64,000 nucleotides of DNA from RGIG529 sp050950425 (GTDB taxonomy: Bacteria > Bacillota > Clostridia > Oscillospirales > Oscillospiraceae), in contig JBMNHO010000002.1 in assembly GCA_050950425.1 (NCBI GenBank), forward strand, positions 62,001 to 126,000, read 5' to 3'. Position 1 is the stretch's first letter. Each line of letters opens with the position of its first letter. The position numbers were made by a program, and so were the translations under genes. Shown here one piece after another: positions 46,247 to 55,947 of this stretch. The notes beneath the pieces were generated by a model. The model was not told the origin of the DNA, made no database searches, and was given only the letters and a program-made list of their open reading frames with translations.

Positions 46247-47551
46247 ATGTTGACTGCAAAACGACAAGAATTGATGTCAGGTGTGTATCTCACCATGATT
46301 CGAACCAAAAAATTCAAAACAAATACCCTCAGTTTTAATTTGCTGCTTCCGCTCAAGAAAGAAACGGCTGCTTTCAATGCAATTTTGCCCAAAATATTGC
46401 GGCGGGGAACGCAGCGACACCCCAACATGGAACTTCTGTCTGCTGTTTTGGATGAACTTTACGGGGCATCTGCTACTGTTGCCATTCGAAAAAGGGGAGA
46501 AGTGCAGTGTGTCGGATTCCGCGGATCATGCATCGAAAACCAATACACGCTTTCCGGGGAGAGCCTGTTGGAAACGTTTACAACGCTGATGGGAGACTTG
46601 CTTTTGCGGCCCGCTACGAGGAACGGGCGTTTTTATGAAGAATATATAGATGGAGAACGAGATAACTTATTGCGCCAAATAGACGCCATTAAAAACGACA
46701 AGCGTGCCTATGCCTTTTTACAGCTCTCCCGCAATATGTGTATAGACGAAGCGTTTGGCGTGGACGCTTTGGGGAGCAGGGAAGTGGCTTCTTCCATCTC
46801 TGGGAAGAATCTGTTTTTGCATTACAATGAAATACTGGCAACAACACCAATTGAGGTTTTTTATTGCGGGAGCGCCAAAGAGGAACAAGTTGCCGCTGCC
46901 GTTTTGAGAGAGATACAAGGCTTGCCAAGGGCCAAAGAGCAAACGATTGCCGAAACTGTTTTGCGAAGGGAAGCACCGGAGGACGCGCCTCGTACCATAG
47001 TGGAAGAAATGGACGTATCCCAGGGACGGATTGTGATTGGCTGCCGGACAGGAACGGCTGTTTGGGATGCGTTGTATCCGGCTCTGCTGCTGTTTAATGC
47101 GGCGTTAGGCGGGACGGTGACTTCAAAGTTGTTTTCCAATGTACGGGAAAAACTGTCCCTTTGTTATGAGGTTGGCTCTATGCTTGAAAAGCAAAAGGGA
47201 CTATTGTTTATTTCCGCCGGAATCGCACCAAAAAACTATGAGGCGGCGATGCATGAGATTATGACGCAACTAGAAGACGCGCGACAAGGGAATTTTACAG
47301 AACAGGAGCTTTCCTCCGCACGGCAAATGTTGGTTAGCAGCCTTTTGGGCGCTTCCGATTCCCAGAGCCGGCTGGAAGACTTTTATATAGGCCAGTTGGC
47401 AGCGGGACTTACAACCGGGCCGGAAGAGCTGGCGCATCAGGTGGCCGAGGTAACGAACGCACAAGTAAAGGAAGCGGCCGGCCGCATCCAGGTGGATACA
47501 ATTTATTTTTTGAAAGGAAAGGGGGAGGGACATGAAAGCCAAGCACTATGA
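46247..47551 (+). CDS. yfmF: M16-type protein YfmF (inactive peptidase subunit)
   Basis: A 434-residue M16 family protein without the HxxEH zinc motif, as in B. subtilis YfmF, the non-catalytic partner of YfmH. Recognisable parts are LPKILRRGTQRHP, LDELYGA, and VREKLSLCYEVGSM in the second half. YfmF/YfmH have been linked to EF-P modification in Bacillus and to peptide processing. The ATG at 46247 follows AAGAGAAGGAGA. It overlaps yfmH by 20 bases. Confidence 0.9.
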   Translation: MLTAKRQELMSGVYLTMIRTKKFKTNTLSFNLLLPLKKETAAFNAILPKILRRGTQRHPNMELLSAVLDELYGASATVAIRKRGEVQCVGFRGSCIENQYTLSGESLLETFTTLMGDLLLRPATRNGRFYEEYIDGERDNLLRQIDAIKNDKRAYAFLQLSRNMCIDEAFGVDALGSREVASSISGKNLFLHYNEILATTPIEVFYCGSAKEEQVAAAVLREIQGLPRAKEQTIAETVLRREAPEDAPRTIVEEMDVSQGRIVIGCRTGTAVWDALYPALLLFNAALGGTVTSKLFSNVREKLSLCYEVGSMLEKQKGLLFISAGIAPKNYEAAMHEIMTQLEDARQGNFTEQELSSARQMLVSSLLGASDSQSRLEDFYIGQLAAGLTTGPEELAHQVAEVTNAQVKEAAGRIQVDTIYFLKGKGEGHESQAL

Positions 47552-48806
47552 AAAGATAGGGGAGACAGTATGCGCAACGCGCCTTCCCAACGGACTGCAG
47601 TTATACGTGGTGCCTCGTCCGGCTTACGCCAAACAGTTTGCTTTTTTTGCAACGAATTATGGAGGGAATGATCTAAACTATCAGTGGGATGGTCAGAAGC
47701 GGGAAGTTCCGGCCGGAACCGCCCACTTTTTAGAGCACAAATTATTTGACACGGCAGACGGGGGCGCAGATTTGCAGCTGGCTGCCAAGGGCGCCATTTC
47801 CAACGCATTTACAAGTCCCTCCATGACGGCATATTTTTTTGAATGCACCGAGCATTTTTACGAAAACTTGGACATTTTACTGCGCTTTGTATTGGAACCG
47901 TATTTTACAACTGCAAGCGTACAAAAAGAGCAGGGCATTATCGGGCAAGAAATCGAAATGGGAGCCGACGACCCCGACACACAGGTGTACTATCAGCTGA
48001 TAGAATGCCTGTATCAAAACCATCCGATTAAAGATCGAGTCATCGGAACGGCGGAAAGCATCGCGCAGCTGACGCCGGAGTGCCTGTATGCGTGCCATGA
48101 GGCATTTTATCATTTGGATAATATGGTTCTTTGTGTGGCTGGCGATGTTTCGCCGGAGGAAGTAGAAAAACACGCCACGCAAGTGACGCAAAAAAAGGGA
48201 ACTTTCCTGCATGAAGCGTATCCAAAGGAACCGAGGCTGCCCTTGCGGAGGCGGGCGGAGACAGAGATGGAAGTTTCTGCTCCCCAGTTTTTGCTTGGGT
48301 TCAAAGGGCCGGCAGAAACAAAAGATCCCTTGCTGGAAGAAATCCAAGCCGAGCTGGCCCTTGCGATGCTGTGCGGGAAATCCAGTGCTTTGTATGCATC
48401 GCTTTATGAACAAGGCTTAATTGACAAACAATTTGGGTATGGATTTGAAAGATATCCTGGCTGCAGCTACTATGTTCTGGGTGGCGAAAGCAAAGATCCG
48501 GATGCAGTGGTGCGGGCCATTGCCGAAAGGCGAAAGGAAATATTAAAAGAAGGCTTGGATGAAGCAGCGTTTGAACGCTTAAAAAAGGCATCCTTTGGGA
48601 AGAGGGTGCAAGGGTTGGATTCCATGGAAACGGTATGCTATTCTTTGGCAAAAGGACATTTTCAGCGGGTAGATGTGCTTTCCTTTCCGGAAGTCTATCA
48701 GAAAGTGACAGCTGTCAGCATAGAACAGGTACTCCAATCTGCTTTTGCCCCTGAAGGGTCTGCCCTTTCCGTTGTTGTTCCGACTGGAAGAAAGGGGAAA
48801 GAATGA
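47532..48806 (+). CDS. yfmH: M16 family zinc peptidase YfmH
   Basis: A 424-residue zinc peptidase with the inverted motif HFLEHKLF and the downstream glutamate in EQGIIGQEIEM. It is the catalytic partner of the preceding protein. GGGGGAGG lies before its ATG, inside the yfmF end. It overlaps lgt by ATGA. Confidence 0.93.
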   Translation: MKAKHYEKIGETVCATRLPNGLQLYVVPRPAYAKQFAFFATNYGGNDLNYQWDGQKREVPAGTAHFLEHKLFDTADGGADLQLAAKGAISNAFTSPSMTAYFFECTEHFYENLDILLRFVLEPYFTTASVQKEQGIIGQEIEMGADDPDTQVYYQLIECLYQNHPIKDRVIGTAESIAQLTPECLYACHEAFYHLDNMVLCVAGDVSPEEVEKHATQVTQKKGTFLHEAYPKEPRLPLRRRAETEMEVSAPQFLLGFKGPAETKDPLLEEIQAELALAMLCGKSSALYASLYEQGLIDKQFGYGFERYPGCSYYVLGGESKDPDAVVRAIAERRKEILKEGLDEAAFERLKKASFGKRVQGLDSMETVCYSLAKGHFQRVDVLSFPEVYQKVTAVSIEQVLQSAFAPEGSALSVVVPTGRKGKE

Positions 48807-49705
48807 ACACATCCATTACCTTTCCGGGGCTGGGAATCGAGTGCAGCCCCGGCCGGATTGCATTCACTATTTTTGGAAAAGAAATCTATTGGTACGGCGT
48901 CATCATCGCCGTCGGATTTCTTTTGGCGGTTTGGTTTTGCTTGAAACAGGCAAAGCACTATGGAATCACAAGTGATAACTTAATTGATGTCTTGCTTTTT
49001 GCCGTTCCCCTTTCCATCATCGGAGCCCGGATCTATTATATTGTTTTTTATTTTTCCCAGTTTCAAACAAGGGTGGACGGCGTCTTGAAACCGGATTTCG
49101 GCAAGATGATCGCCATCTGGGATGGCGGCCTTGCGATATATGGCGGAATCATCGTCGCAGTGCTGACTGCTTTTGTGATTTGCAGAGTGAAAAAAATTGG
49201 GTTTGGAGCATTTTGCGATCTGGGCTGCTTTGGTCTTCTCATCGGACAAGCAGTTGGCCGATGGGGCAATTTTTTCAATCGGGAGGCATTTGGCGGAGCA
49301 ACCACGCTCCCTTGGCGTATGGGCCTTTATGTGCCGTATTATGTCGAAGTGCATCCTACTTTTTTATATGAGTCCCTTTGGAACTTAGCCGGCTTTCTGC
49401 TCTTGTTCTGGTTTGTGAAAAAAATAGGAAGAAAATTTGACGGCCAGATCTTTTTAATGTATATCATATGGTATGGGATCGGCCGTTCTGTCATTGAAGG
49501 GCTGCGGACCGACAGCCTTTATTTCTTTGGTCTGACGTTTTTCGGAATGCCCGTCCGCACATCTCAAATGCTGGCAATTGGTTCCTGCGTTGCAGCAGCA
49601 TGTATTTTGATTTTCCAGTTGACGGTTCGCAAGCATACGTCGAACGAATTGTATGTCAACCGCGTTTCCCAACAGGAGAAGGGCAACCCGCCGCTGGGAA
49701 AATAA
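48803..49705 (+). CDS. lgt: Prolipoprotein diacylglyceryl transferase
   Basis: A 300-residue integral membrane enzyme that attaches diacylglycerol to lipobox cysteines. It shows the Lgt signature GQAVGRWGNFFNREAFGG, the AIWDGGLAIYGGII block and HPTFLYESLWNL. Seven membrane helices are apparent. It is coupled to yfmH by an ATGA overlap. Confidence 0.95.
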   Translation: MNTSITFPGLGIECSPGRIAFTIFGKEIYWYGVIIAVGFLLAVWFCLKQAKHYGITSDNLIDVLLFAVPLSIIGARIYYIVFYFSQFQTRVDGVLKPDFGKMIAIWDGGLAIYGGIIVAVLTAFVICRVKKIGFGAFCDLGCFGLLIGQAVGRWGNFFNREAFGGATTLPWRMGLYVPYYVEVHPTFLYESLWNLAGFLLLFWFVKKIGRKFDGQIFLMYIIWYGIGRSVIEGLRTDSLYFFGLTFFGMPVRTSQMLAIGSCVAAACILIFQLTVRKHTSNELYVNRVSQQEKGNPPLGK

Positions 49706-49744
49706 AATAAACCGTAAAAAGAACTGAGAGGATGAAACAAAAAC

Positions 49745-50587
49745 ATGGCAATTATTATGGATGGCCGGCTGGTGGCAAAAAACTTAAAAGCACGCATTGC
49801 CGCGAAAGCGGCGACAATGAAGCGCACCCCCGGCCTGGCTGTGGTTCTGGTGGGGGACGACCCGGCTTCCCGCCTGTATGTCACAAACAAGCGGAAAGAC
49901 TGCACGGAATGCGGCATTCGCAGCGAGGAACATACGCTGCCGGCAACCACCAAAGAGCGCGCGCTGCTCTCTCTTTTGGAAGAGCTCAATCAAAAAGAAT
50001 ATATTGACGGCATCTTGGTGCAACTGCCCTTGCCGCCGGGAATTTCTGAGGAAAAAGTTATTTCGGCCATTGACCCGTCGAAAGATGTAGACGCATTTCA
50101 TCCATATAATGTAGGGAAAATAACAACCGGTAATCCTGTGTTTTTGCCTTGTACCCCAGCCGGAATCATTTCCCTTTTAGACAGCTATTCCATTGACCCG
50201 GACGGGAAACGCTGTGTCGTGGTGGGTCGGTCCAACATTGTGGGAAAGCCAATGGCGTTGCTGCTGTTAGGCCGAAATGGGACGGTCACCATTTGTCATT
50301 CGCACACACCAGACCTTGCGGATATTACGAAAGAGGCCGATATTTTGATCTCAGCAGCGGGGCACCCCGGCTTAATTACCGGGGAAATGATCAAAGAAGG
50401 CGCTGTCGTGATCGATGTTGCCATGAACCGGAATGAAAACGGAATATTCTGCGGGGATGTGGTTTTTTCAGAGGTAGAGCCCAAGGCGTCTTACATTACG
50501 CCGGTTCCGGGGGGTGTGGGCCCCATGACACGGGTGATGCTTTTGGAGAACACGCTGACGGCAGCGCAAATGCATATGGAAGGATAA
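49745..50587 (+). CDS. folD: Bifunctional methylene-THF dehydrogenase/cyclohydrolase
   Basis: A 280-residue enzyme of one-carbon metabolism, oxidising 5,10-methylene-THF and hydrolysing it to 10-formyl-THF. Motifs are the YVxxKxxxC-type catalytic region YVTNKRKDCTECGI, PLPPGISEEKVI, the NADP-binding GRSNIVGKPMALLL and PVPGGVGPMT. A strong terminator follows. Confidence 0.96.
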   Translation: MAIIMDGRLVAKNLKARIAAKAATMKRTPGLAVVLVGDDPASRLYVTNKRKDCTECGIRSEEHTLPATTKERALLSLLEELNQKEYIDGILVQLPLPPGISEEKVISAIDPSKDVDAFHPYNVGKITTGNPVFLPCTPAGIISLLDSYSIDPDGKRCVVVGRSNIVGKPMALLLLGRNGTVTICHSHTPDLADITKEADILISAAGHPGLITGEMIKEGAVVIDVAMNRNENGIFCGDVVFSEVEPKASYITPVPGGVGPMTRVMLLENTLTAAQMHMEG

Positions 50588-50611
50588 AAACAAGAAACAA
50601 AAAAAGGGTAA

Positions 50612-50648
50612 AAAAACAACCACGAAAGAGCCTTTCGTGGTTGTTTTT
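50612..50648. terminator. Bidirectional terminator between folD and the ferredoxin gene
   Basis: A 17-base perfect stem (AAAAACAACCACGAAAG and its complement) with a three-base loop. It ends in T-runs on both strands and serves both convergent genes. Confidence 0.92.
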
Positions 50649-50663
50649 AGGTATTAAAGTGAT

Positions 50664-50834
50664 TTAGGCCTGCTTGATTGCACCCATGGGACATACGCTG
50701 ACGCAAGAACCGCAATCAACACACTGGTTTTCATCGATGACGTATTTGCCATCACCAGCAGAAATGCAACCTACGGGACATTCGCTTTCACATGCGCCGC
50801 AGCTGACGCATTCATTTCCGATTACATGTGCCAT
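50664..50834 (-). CDS. 2[4Fe-4S] ferredoxin
   Basis: A 56-residue clostridial ferredoxin. Two CxxCxxCxxxCP motifs are visible (CVSCGACESECPVGC and CVDCGSCVSVCPMGA), each binding one [4Fe-4S] cluster. It carries low-potential electrons, for example with hydrogenases or pyruvate:ferredoxin oxidoreductase. GGAGGTG precedes the ATG at 50834. Confidence 0.95.
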   Translation of the reverse strand: MAHVIGNECVSCGACESECPVGCISAGDGKYVIDENQCVDCGSCVSVCPMGAIKQA

Positions 50835-51181
50835 TTAAGAACACCTCCATTATTTTGTACTTTCATTTTACCACGAAATTTTGAAAATGCAATCCCATTT
50901 TTCATTCTGGATGACATATTTTTATTCTTTTTGGCAAAGCATAAGAAAAAAGGAAAAGAGACAATGAAATGACGTCAATGAAGCCGAAGAAAAACAACAA
51001 AACCGAACAAAACCGAACAAATGAACCGGGCTTGGAGAAAGTGCCCCAATCCATGCTCCATCTTCATCGCTATGCCGGACTGAAACGAGAAGAAATCACG
51101 GCTTTAAAAAACACAGAAAACAGGAGAAAACAGAAGAATGAAGGAGAATATATTGGATAGAATTTAAATTATTTCCGCAAA
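50835..51181. other. Intergenic region before ctsR
   Basis: Divergent spacer between the ferredoxin and ctsR. A frame at 50969-51160 has no family signature and a weak start and is not called. The useful signals are the CtsR boxes and promoter that begin at 51182. Confidence 0.4.
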
Positions 51182-51245
51182 GGTCAGAGAAGGTCGAAGA
51201 TAGGTTAACGTCTGGTTTGACCTTCTTTGACCTTTTTGATATACT
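51182..51245 (+). promoter_or_regulatory. ctsR promoter with two CtsR operator boxes
   Basis: The first box (51182-51198) is GGTCAGA-GAA-GGTCGAA, with two mismatches to the CtsR consensus (RGTCAAA-NAN-RGTCAAA). The second (51216-51232), read on the minus strand, is an exact match: GGTCAAA-GAA-GGTCAAA. It overlaps the -35 element TTGACC (51217-51222); TATACT (51240-51245) follows after 17 bases. This fits CtsR autorepression. Confidence 0.88.
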
Positions 51246-51281
51246 AGATATAAATCAACATGAAACATAGTGGAGGAGCAT

Positions 51282-51758
51282 ATGAAGATCACAGATTTGA
51301 TTGCTTGCTTCATTAGGGAGACCTTGGAAAAAATGGATGGTGTCGCGGAACTCAGCCGCAGTGAACTGGCGAAGCAATTTCGCTGCTCTCCCAGCCAAAT
51401 CAATTATGTCATTGCCACCCGGTTTTCTCCGGAACGGGGATATCTGCTGGAAAGCCGCAGGGGCGGCGGCGGATATATCCGATTGATGCAAATATCCAAT
51501 GATTGCGACAGCATGGCAACACATGTGTTGGGGAGCATCGGAACATCCATTGACCCGTTGTCTGTGCGTGCCATCGTGGCGAATTTGCAGGCGACGGGGG
51601 TCTTAACCCTGGAGCAAGCACGTATGATAGAGACAGCCACATCGGAAGCGGCGCTGCGCCCCTCAGGCCTCCATGGGAAGGACGCCTTGCGCGCCAGCAT
51701 TTTCAAACATATGTTATTGCAAATTATTTGTCTTTCAAAGGAGGGCAAAGCGGAATGA
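51282..51758 (+). CDS. ctsR: Class III heat-shock repressor CtsR
   Basis: A 158-residue winged-helix repressor of clp genes. The DNA-binding part includes LAKQFRCSPSQINYVIATRF and the glycine-rich wing RRGGGGYIRL that touches the operator. The C-terminal domain is the dimerisation part. GGAGGAG lies upstream of the start at 51282. It overlaps mcsA by ATGA. The operator above implies self-regulation. Confidence 0.95.
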   Translation: MKITDLIACFIRETLEKMDGVAELSRSELAKQFRCSPSQINYVIATRFSPERGYLLESRRGGGGYIRLMQISNDCDSMATHVLGSIGTSIDPLSVRAIVANLQATGVLTLEQARMIETATSEAALRPSGLHGKDALRASIFKHMLLQIICLSKEGKAE

Positions 51759-52246
51759 AGTGTCAACATTGCGGCAACAATGAAGCAGAATATCAATACA
51801 CCATTACCGTTGGAAACCATCAAATTGAGCGGTATCTCTGTTCCGTTTGCGCCAAACAATTGGGATATGAAACAGAAGACGCAAGCCTTTCGTTTGACCA
51901 GCTATTTTCTGATTTTTTAAACGCGCAGCCACAAAAGCAGGAGCCTGAAATTTCTTGCCCCCGATGCGGCAGCACATGGACAGAAGTACAGGGAAGCGGG
52001 AAGGTAGGGTGCGCGGAATGCTATGAAATCTTTTCCGATCGCCTGCTGCCGTACGTTCAAAAATTACACGGAACGGCGGTTCATGTGGGACGAACACCGC
52101 AAGCGGCCTCTGTGGCAAAAAAGGCGGAGGACATCCTTTCTCATTTGCAAACGCAATTAGAGGCTGCCGTAGAGGAGCAAAACTACGAACAGGCGGCCAT
52201 CTATCGAGATGAAATTCGGGCGTTGAAGGGAGGCATGGAGCAGTGA
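51755..52246 (+). CDS. mcsA: McsA, activator of the McsB arginine kinase
   Basis: A 163-residue protein with two zinc-binding cysteine pairs in its N-terminal half (MKCQHCG...CSVCAKQ and CPRCGSTW...VGCAECYE) and a C-terminal UVR motif (LEAAVEEQNYEQAAIYRDEI). It activates McsB and adapts ClpC. The start at 51755 overlaps the ctsR stop. Confidence 0.94.
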   Translation: MKCQHCGNNEAEYQYTITVGNHQIERYLCSVCAKQLGYETEDASLSFDQLFSDFLNAQPQKQEPEISCPRCGSTWTEVQGSGKVGCAECYEIFSDRLLPYVQKLHGTAVHVGRTPQAASVAKKAEDILSHLQTQLEAAVEEQNYEQAAIYRDEIRALKGGMEQ

Positions 52247-53271
52247 GTTTTTATGATCAGTTGGGTGCGGATGGGGAAATTGTGGTTACCAGCCGTGTGC
52301 GTCTGGCTCGTAACTTCGCGGAGTTTCCCTTTCCCGGGCATATGACGGAAGCAGAAGAGCAAAGAGTGCTGGACTTTGCCAGAAACGCGCTGGATCAATA
52401 CGATTATCTGCCGGTGAACACCATGCCGCCTATGAAGGCAAGCGCTCTGGTGGAACGACATCTTATTTCAAGGGAACTTTTGTCCGCAACAGGACCCAGG
52501 GGCGTGCTTCTTTCCAAAAACGAAAGCATCAGCATTATGGTAGGAGAAGAAGACCATATTCGGATTCAGGCGCTATGCGCCGGGTTTGCGCCCGGGTCCG
52601 CCCTGAAACGGGCGGTGGAAGCGGACCGTATATTGGAACAGGCGGCACCCTATGCTTTTGACCGGAAGCTGGGGTATTTGACCAAGTGCCCCACCAATTT
52701 GGGAACCGGCCTGCGTGCTGGCGTCATGATGCATCTCCCGTTGCTGACAGAGCAGGGGGCCATTCGTGATCTAATGGCAAGCCTCAATAAATTGGGGTTT
52801 ATCATAAGAGGATTATACGGAGAAGGAACAGCCGCCCAAGGGGATTTATACCAGGTTTCCAATCAAGTGACTTTGGGCATTGCGGAAGAAGAAATTGTAT
52901 CCCGGCTGGAACAGGTTGTGGGCAGCATTTTAAATAAGGAAGAAGAGTTGCGCCGGCAATATCAAAAGATGTACCCCACCCGATTGCTGGATCGCTGCCA
53001 AAGGGCGGCGGGTCTGCTGGCAACGGCGCGTATCTTAACTCAGCCGGAAGCGATGAAGCTTTGTTCCCATGTTCGATTGGGCTTAAGCTGCGGATGCCTG
53101 AAGGGTATTTCAATGGCTGAAATGAACCGACTTTTGTTTGAAATGCAGCCGGGTTGTCTTGTTTCCCAAGGAGGAGAAAATAGAACCTATTTAAATTTAG
53201 ATCAGATGCGTGCTGATATGGCGCGTCAAATCGCCCAAAAAGCAGTGTTGCCTCTGATAGAATCACAATAG
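52243..53271 (+). CDS. mcsB: Protein arginine kinase McsB
   Basis: A 342-residue guanidino-kinase-like enzyme that phosphorylates arginine in proteins to mark them for ClpCP. The nucleotide-binding VTSRVRLARNF and the catalytic loop with cysteine TKCPTNLGTGLRAGVM are intact. It starts with GTG at 52243, within the mcsA stop. No separate promoter is seen. Confidence 0.95.
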   Translation: MSFYDQLGADGEIVVTSRVRLARNFAEFPFPGHMTEAEEQRVLDFARNALDQYDYLPVNTMPPMKASALVERHLISRELLSATGPRGVLLSKNESISIMVGEEDHIRIQALCAGFAPGSALKRAVEADRILEQAAPYAFDRKLGYLTKCPTNLGTGLRAGVMMHLPLLTEQGAIRDLMASLNKLGFIIRGLYGEGTAAQGDLYQVSNQVTLGIAEEEIVSRLEQVVGSILNKEEELRRQYQKMYPTRLLDRCQRAAGLLATARILTQPEAMKLCSHVRLGLSCGCLKGISMAEMNRLLFEMQPGCLVSQGGENRTYLNLDQMRADMARQIAQKAVLPLIESQ

Positions 53272-53358
53272 AAGAAGGATACGGACTTTGTTGCAATATT
53301 GCAATGATTAAGATCAACACTAAAATGAATACAAAAGAAAGATGGAGAAGGTGAACCT

Positions 53359-55866
53359 ATGAATGAAAATCGTTTTACAGAACGGGCACAGACGGCGCTG
53401 CGTTTTGCCCATGAATGTGCGTCTGAATTGGGGCACGGGTATGTAGGTAGCGAGCATTTGCTTTATGGCCTTTGTAAAGAGCGCGAAGGCGTGGCCTCGA
53501 AAGTGCTGGGAAGCGCGGGCCTTAACCCGGAGGCCATTGCGAAGGCCATCGCCGGCATGGTTGGTGTGGGAACGCCGGGAGGAACGCCCTCTCAGGGACT
53601 GACCCCCCGAACCAAGCGCGTAATTGAAATTGCAATGGCGGAAGCCGGACGCATGGGGCATAACTATGTTGGAACAGAACACTTGCTTCTGGGCATTTTG
53701 CGAGAAGGAGAGGGCATTGCCGTTCGTATCCTTCTTTCGGCCGGTGTGGACTTACGCCAGATGTACGGCGAAGTGATCCATGCGATCGGCGCAGCCGGCA
53801 TTGATCCCGGCGCACAGTCGGCTTCCAGGGGAGGAAGAGCCGTCAAAGATGCACCTGCTGACAACAAGACATTGGCGCAATTTACGAAAGATCTGACCAA
53901 AGAAGCGGAAGAGGGGAAATTAGACCCGGTGATCGGAAGATCAGAGGAGGTGCAGCGTGTCATTCAAATTTTGTCCCGCCGCACCAAAAACAACCCGGTC
54001 CTCATTGGCGAGCCCGGCGTTGGCAAAACGGCCATCGCGGAGGGGCTGGCACAGAAAATTATCTCCGGCGACGTGCCGGACACATTGGTCGACAAACGTA
54101 TTTTATCCCTGGATTTATCCGGGATGATCGCCGGGACAAAATATCGCGGCGAGTTTGAAGAGCGGATTAAGGCCGCAATGGAAGAAATCAAAAAGGCGGG
54201 GGATATCATTCTCTTCATCGATGAACTACACACGATCATCGGAGCAGGCGCGGCGGAGGGCGCAGTGGATGCGGCCAATATCTTAAAGCCTGCCTTGTCC
54301 CGAGGGGAAATTCAGGTCATTGGGGCTACGACGATAAACGAATATCGAAAACACATAGAAAAAGATACCGCCTTGGAACGACGGTTCCAGCCCGTTAATG
54401 TAGGAGAGCCGTCTACCCAGGAGTCTGTGGAAATTTTAAAAGGGCTTCGGGATCGATATGAGGCCCACCACAAATTGCGCATCACAGATGAAGCCATCGA
54501 AACAGCTGTTACGATGTCGCACCGATACATCGGGGACCGGTTTCTGCCTGATAAGGCCATCGACTTAATTGACGAAGCGGCTTCTCGGGTTAGAATGCGT
54601 CAGCTGACAGCGCCCCCGGATCTAAAAGAGATGGAAGAAAAGATCAAACGCCTATCTCAAGAAAAAGAGGAGGCCGTATGCGCCCAGGAATTTGAAAAAG
54701 CGGCTTCCTTGCGCGACAAAGAAAAGGAAATGACCAGAGAACTGGAATCGCAGCGAGAGAACTGGAAGAGCAGCCAAAGCGAAACCAAAAACATCGTAAC
54801 AGAAAACGATGTGGCAGACGTTGTTGCCAGTTGGACGGGCATCCCCGTGACAACCCTGACAGAGACGGAAGCCCAGCGGCTTTTGCGGCTGGAAGATGTG
54901 CTGCATCATCGTCTGGTAGGGCAGGACGAAGCTGTTTCTTCTGTGGCGAGGGCCATCCGGCGCAGCCGCGTCGGCCTGAAAGATCCAAAACGTCCCATTG
55001 GGTCGTTCCTGTTTTTGGGACCCACCGGCGTTGGCAAAACAGAGCTGTGCAAAGCGCTGGCAGAAGCCATGTTTGGCGATGAAAACGCGATGATTCGCAT
55101 TGACATGTCAGAATATATGGAGCGGCATACTGTTTCTCGCCTGATCGGATCCCCGCCGGGGTATGTTGGCTACGATGAAGGAGGGCAGCTTTCGGAGCGG
55201 GTGCGCCGCAAGCCGTATTCCGTTGTGCTGTTTGATGAAATTGAAAAGGCCAACGAAGATGTATTCAATTTGTTGCTCCAGGTTATGGAAGACGGCGTGC
55301 TGACCGACGCGCAGGGGCACAAGGTGGACTTTAAAAACACCGTTGTGGTTATGACTTCCAACGTGGGCGCACGCAACATCACAGAAAAAAGCCGAAAGCT
55401 GGGCTTTTCCGCTGTTTCGGAAAATGAAGAAAAAGAAGACTATGACGCGGTTCGCACAGCTGTCATGGGCGATTTGAAACAGACGTTCCGGCCTGAATTT
55501 TTAAACCGGATTGACGATGTCATCGTATTTCATCCTCTTGGGAAAACAGACATTCGGGAAATTGCAAAGCGGATGCTTCAGGTTGTGGCAAAACGGATTG
55601 AAGATTTGGGATATATCTTCCATGTGGAAGATGCAGCCTTGGATATCCTCGCAGACGCCGGATTTGATAAAGTATATGGCGCCAGGCCGCTGAGAAGGGA
55701 AATTCAAAGAACCATAGAAGATGCGCTGGCTGAAAAGATGCTGGATGGCTCGTTGCAGCAAAACGGCGAGGTGACAGCAAAAGTGAAAGACGGCGCTGTG
55801 GTCTTGTCTGTGAACAACAAAGAAAAAGAAGAGGCACCTCTAACGGCCGATGCGAAAAACGAATAA
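53359..55866 (+). CDS. clpC: ATP-dependent Clp protease ATPase subunit ClpC
   Basis: An 835-residue AAA+ unfoldase. Two N-terminal Clp repeats (RFTERAQTALRFAHECA, then LTPRTKRVIEIAMAEA) are followed by AAA1 with GEPGVGKTAIAEGLA, a UVR motif in the middle (EEAVCAQEFEKAASLRD), and AAA2 with GPTGVGKTELCKALAEAMF. It feeds arginine-phosphorylated substrates to ClpP. It closes the ctsR operon and ends with a hairpin. Confidence 0.97.
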   Translation: MNENRFTERAQTALRFAHECASELGHGYVGSEHLLYGLCKEREGVASKVLGSAGLNPEAIAKAIAGMVGVGTPGGTPSQGLTPRTKRVIEIAMAEAGRMGHNYVGTEHLLLGILREGEGIAVRILLSAGVDLRQMYGEVIHAIGAAGIDPGAQSASRGGRAVKDAPADNKTLAQFTKDLTKEAEEGKLDPVIGRSEEVQRVIQILSRRTKNNPVLIGEPGVGKTAIAEGLAQKIISGDVPDTLVDKRILSLDLSGMIAGTKYRGEFEERIKAAMEEIKKAGDIILFIDELHTIIGAGAAEGAVDAANILKPALSRGEIQVIGATTINEYRKHIEKDTALERRFQPVNVGEPSTQESVEILKGLRDRYEAHHKLRITDEAIETAVTMSHRYIGDRFLPDKAIDLIDEAASRVRMRQLTAPPDLKEMEEKIKRLSQEKEEAVCAQEFEKAASLRDKEKEMTRELESQRENWKSSQSETKNIVTENDVADVVASWTGIPVTTLTETEAQRLLRLEDVLHHRLVGQDEAVSSVARAIRRSRVGLKDPKRPIGSFLFLGPTGVGKTELCKALAEAMFGDENAMIRIDMSEYMERHTVSRLIGSPPGYVGYDEGGQLSERVRRKPYSVVLFDEIEKANEDVFNLLLQVMEDGVLTDAQGHKVDFKNTVVVMTSNVGARNITEKSRKLGFSAVSENEEKEDYDAVRTAVMGDLKQTFRPEFLNRIDDVIVFHPLGKTDIREIAKRMLQVVAKRIEDLGYIFHVEDAALDILADAGFDKVYGARPLRREIQRTIEDALAEKMLDGSLQQNGEVTAKVKDGAVVLSVNNKEKEEAPLTADAKNE

Positions 55867-55888
55867 ACAACCAGTCTCAAACAATGTA

Positions 55889-55925
55889 ACAGGAACCCTT
55901 GCCTATAGGCAAGGGTTCCTGTTTA
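55889..55925. terminator. Terminator after clpC
   Basis: A 15-base perfect stem (ACAGGAACCCTTGCC and its complement) around TATA, followed by TTTAT. It lies between clpC and the convergent nth gene. Confidence 0.78.
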
Positions 55926-55947
55926 TAGAAAGATATGATGTGTTATA

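Noticed and set aside
50969..51160. A 63-residue plus-strand ORF before ctsR
   Set aside because: Highly polar low-complexity sequence with no family signature and a poorly placed start; it probably arises by chance in an A-rich spacer.
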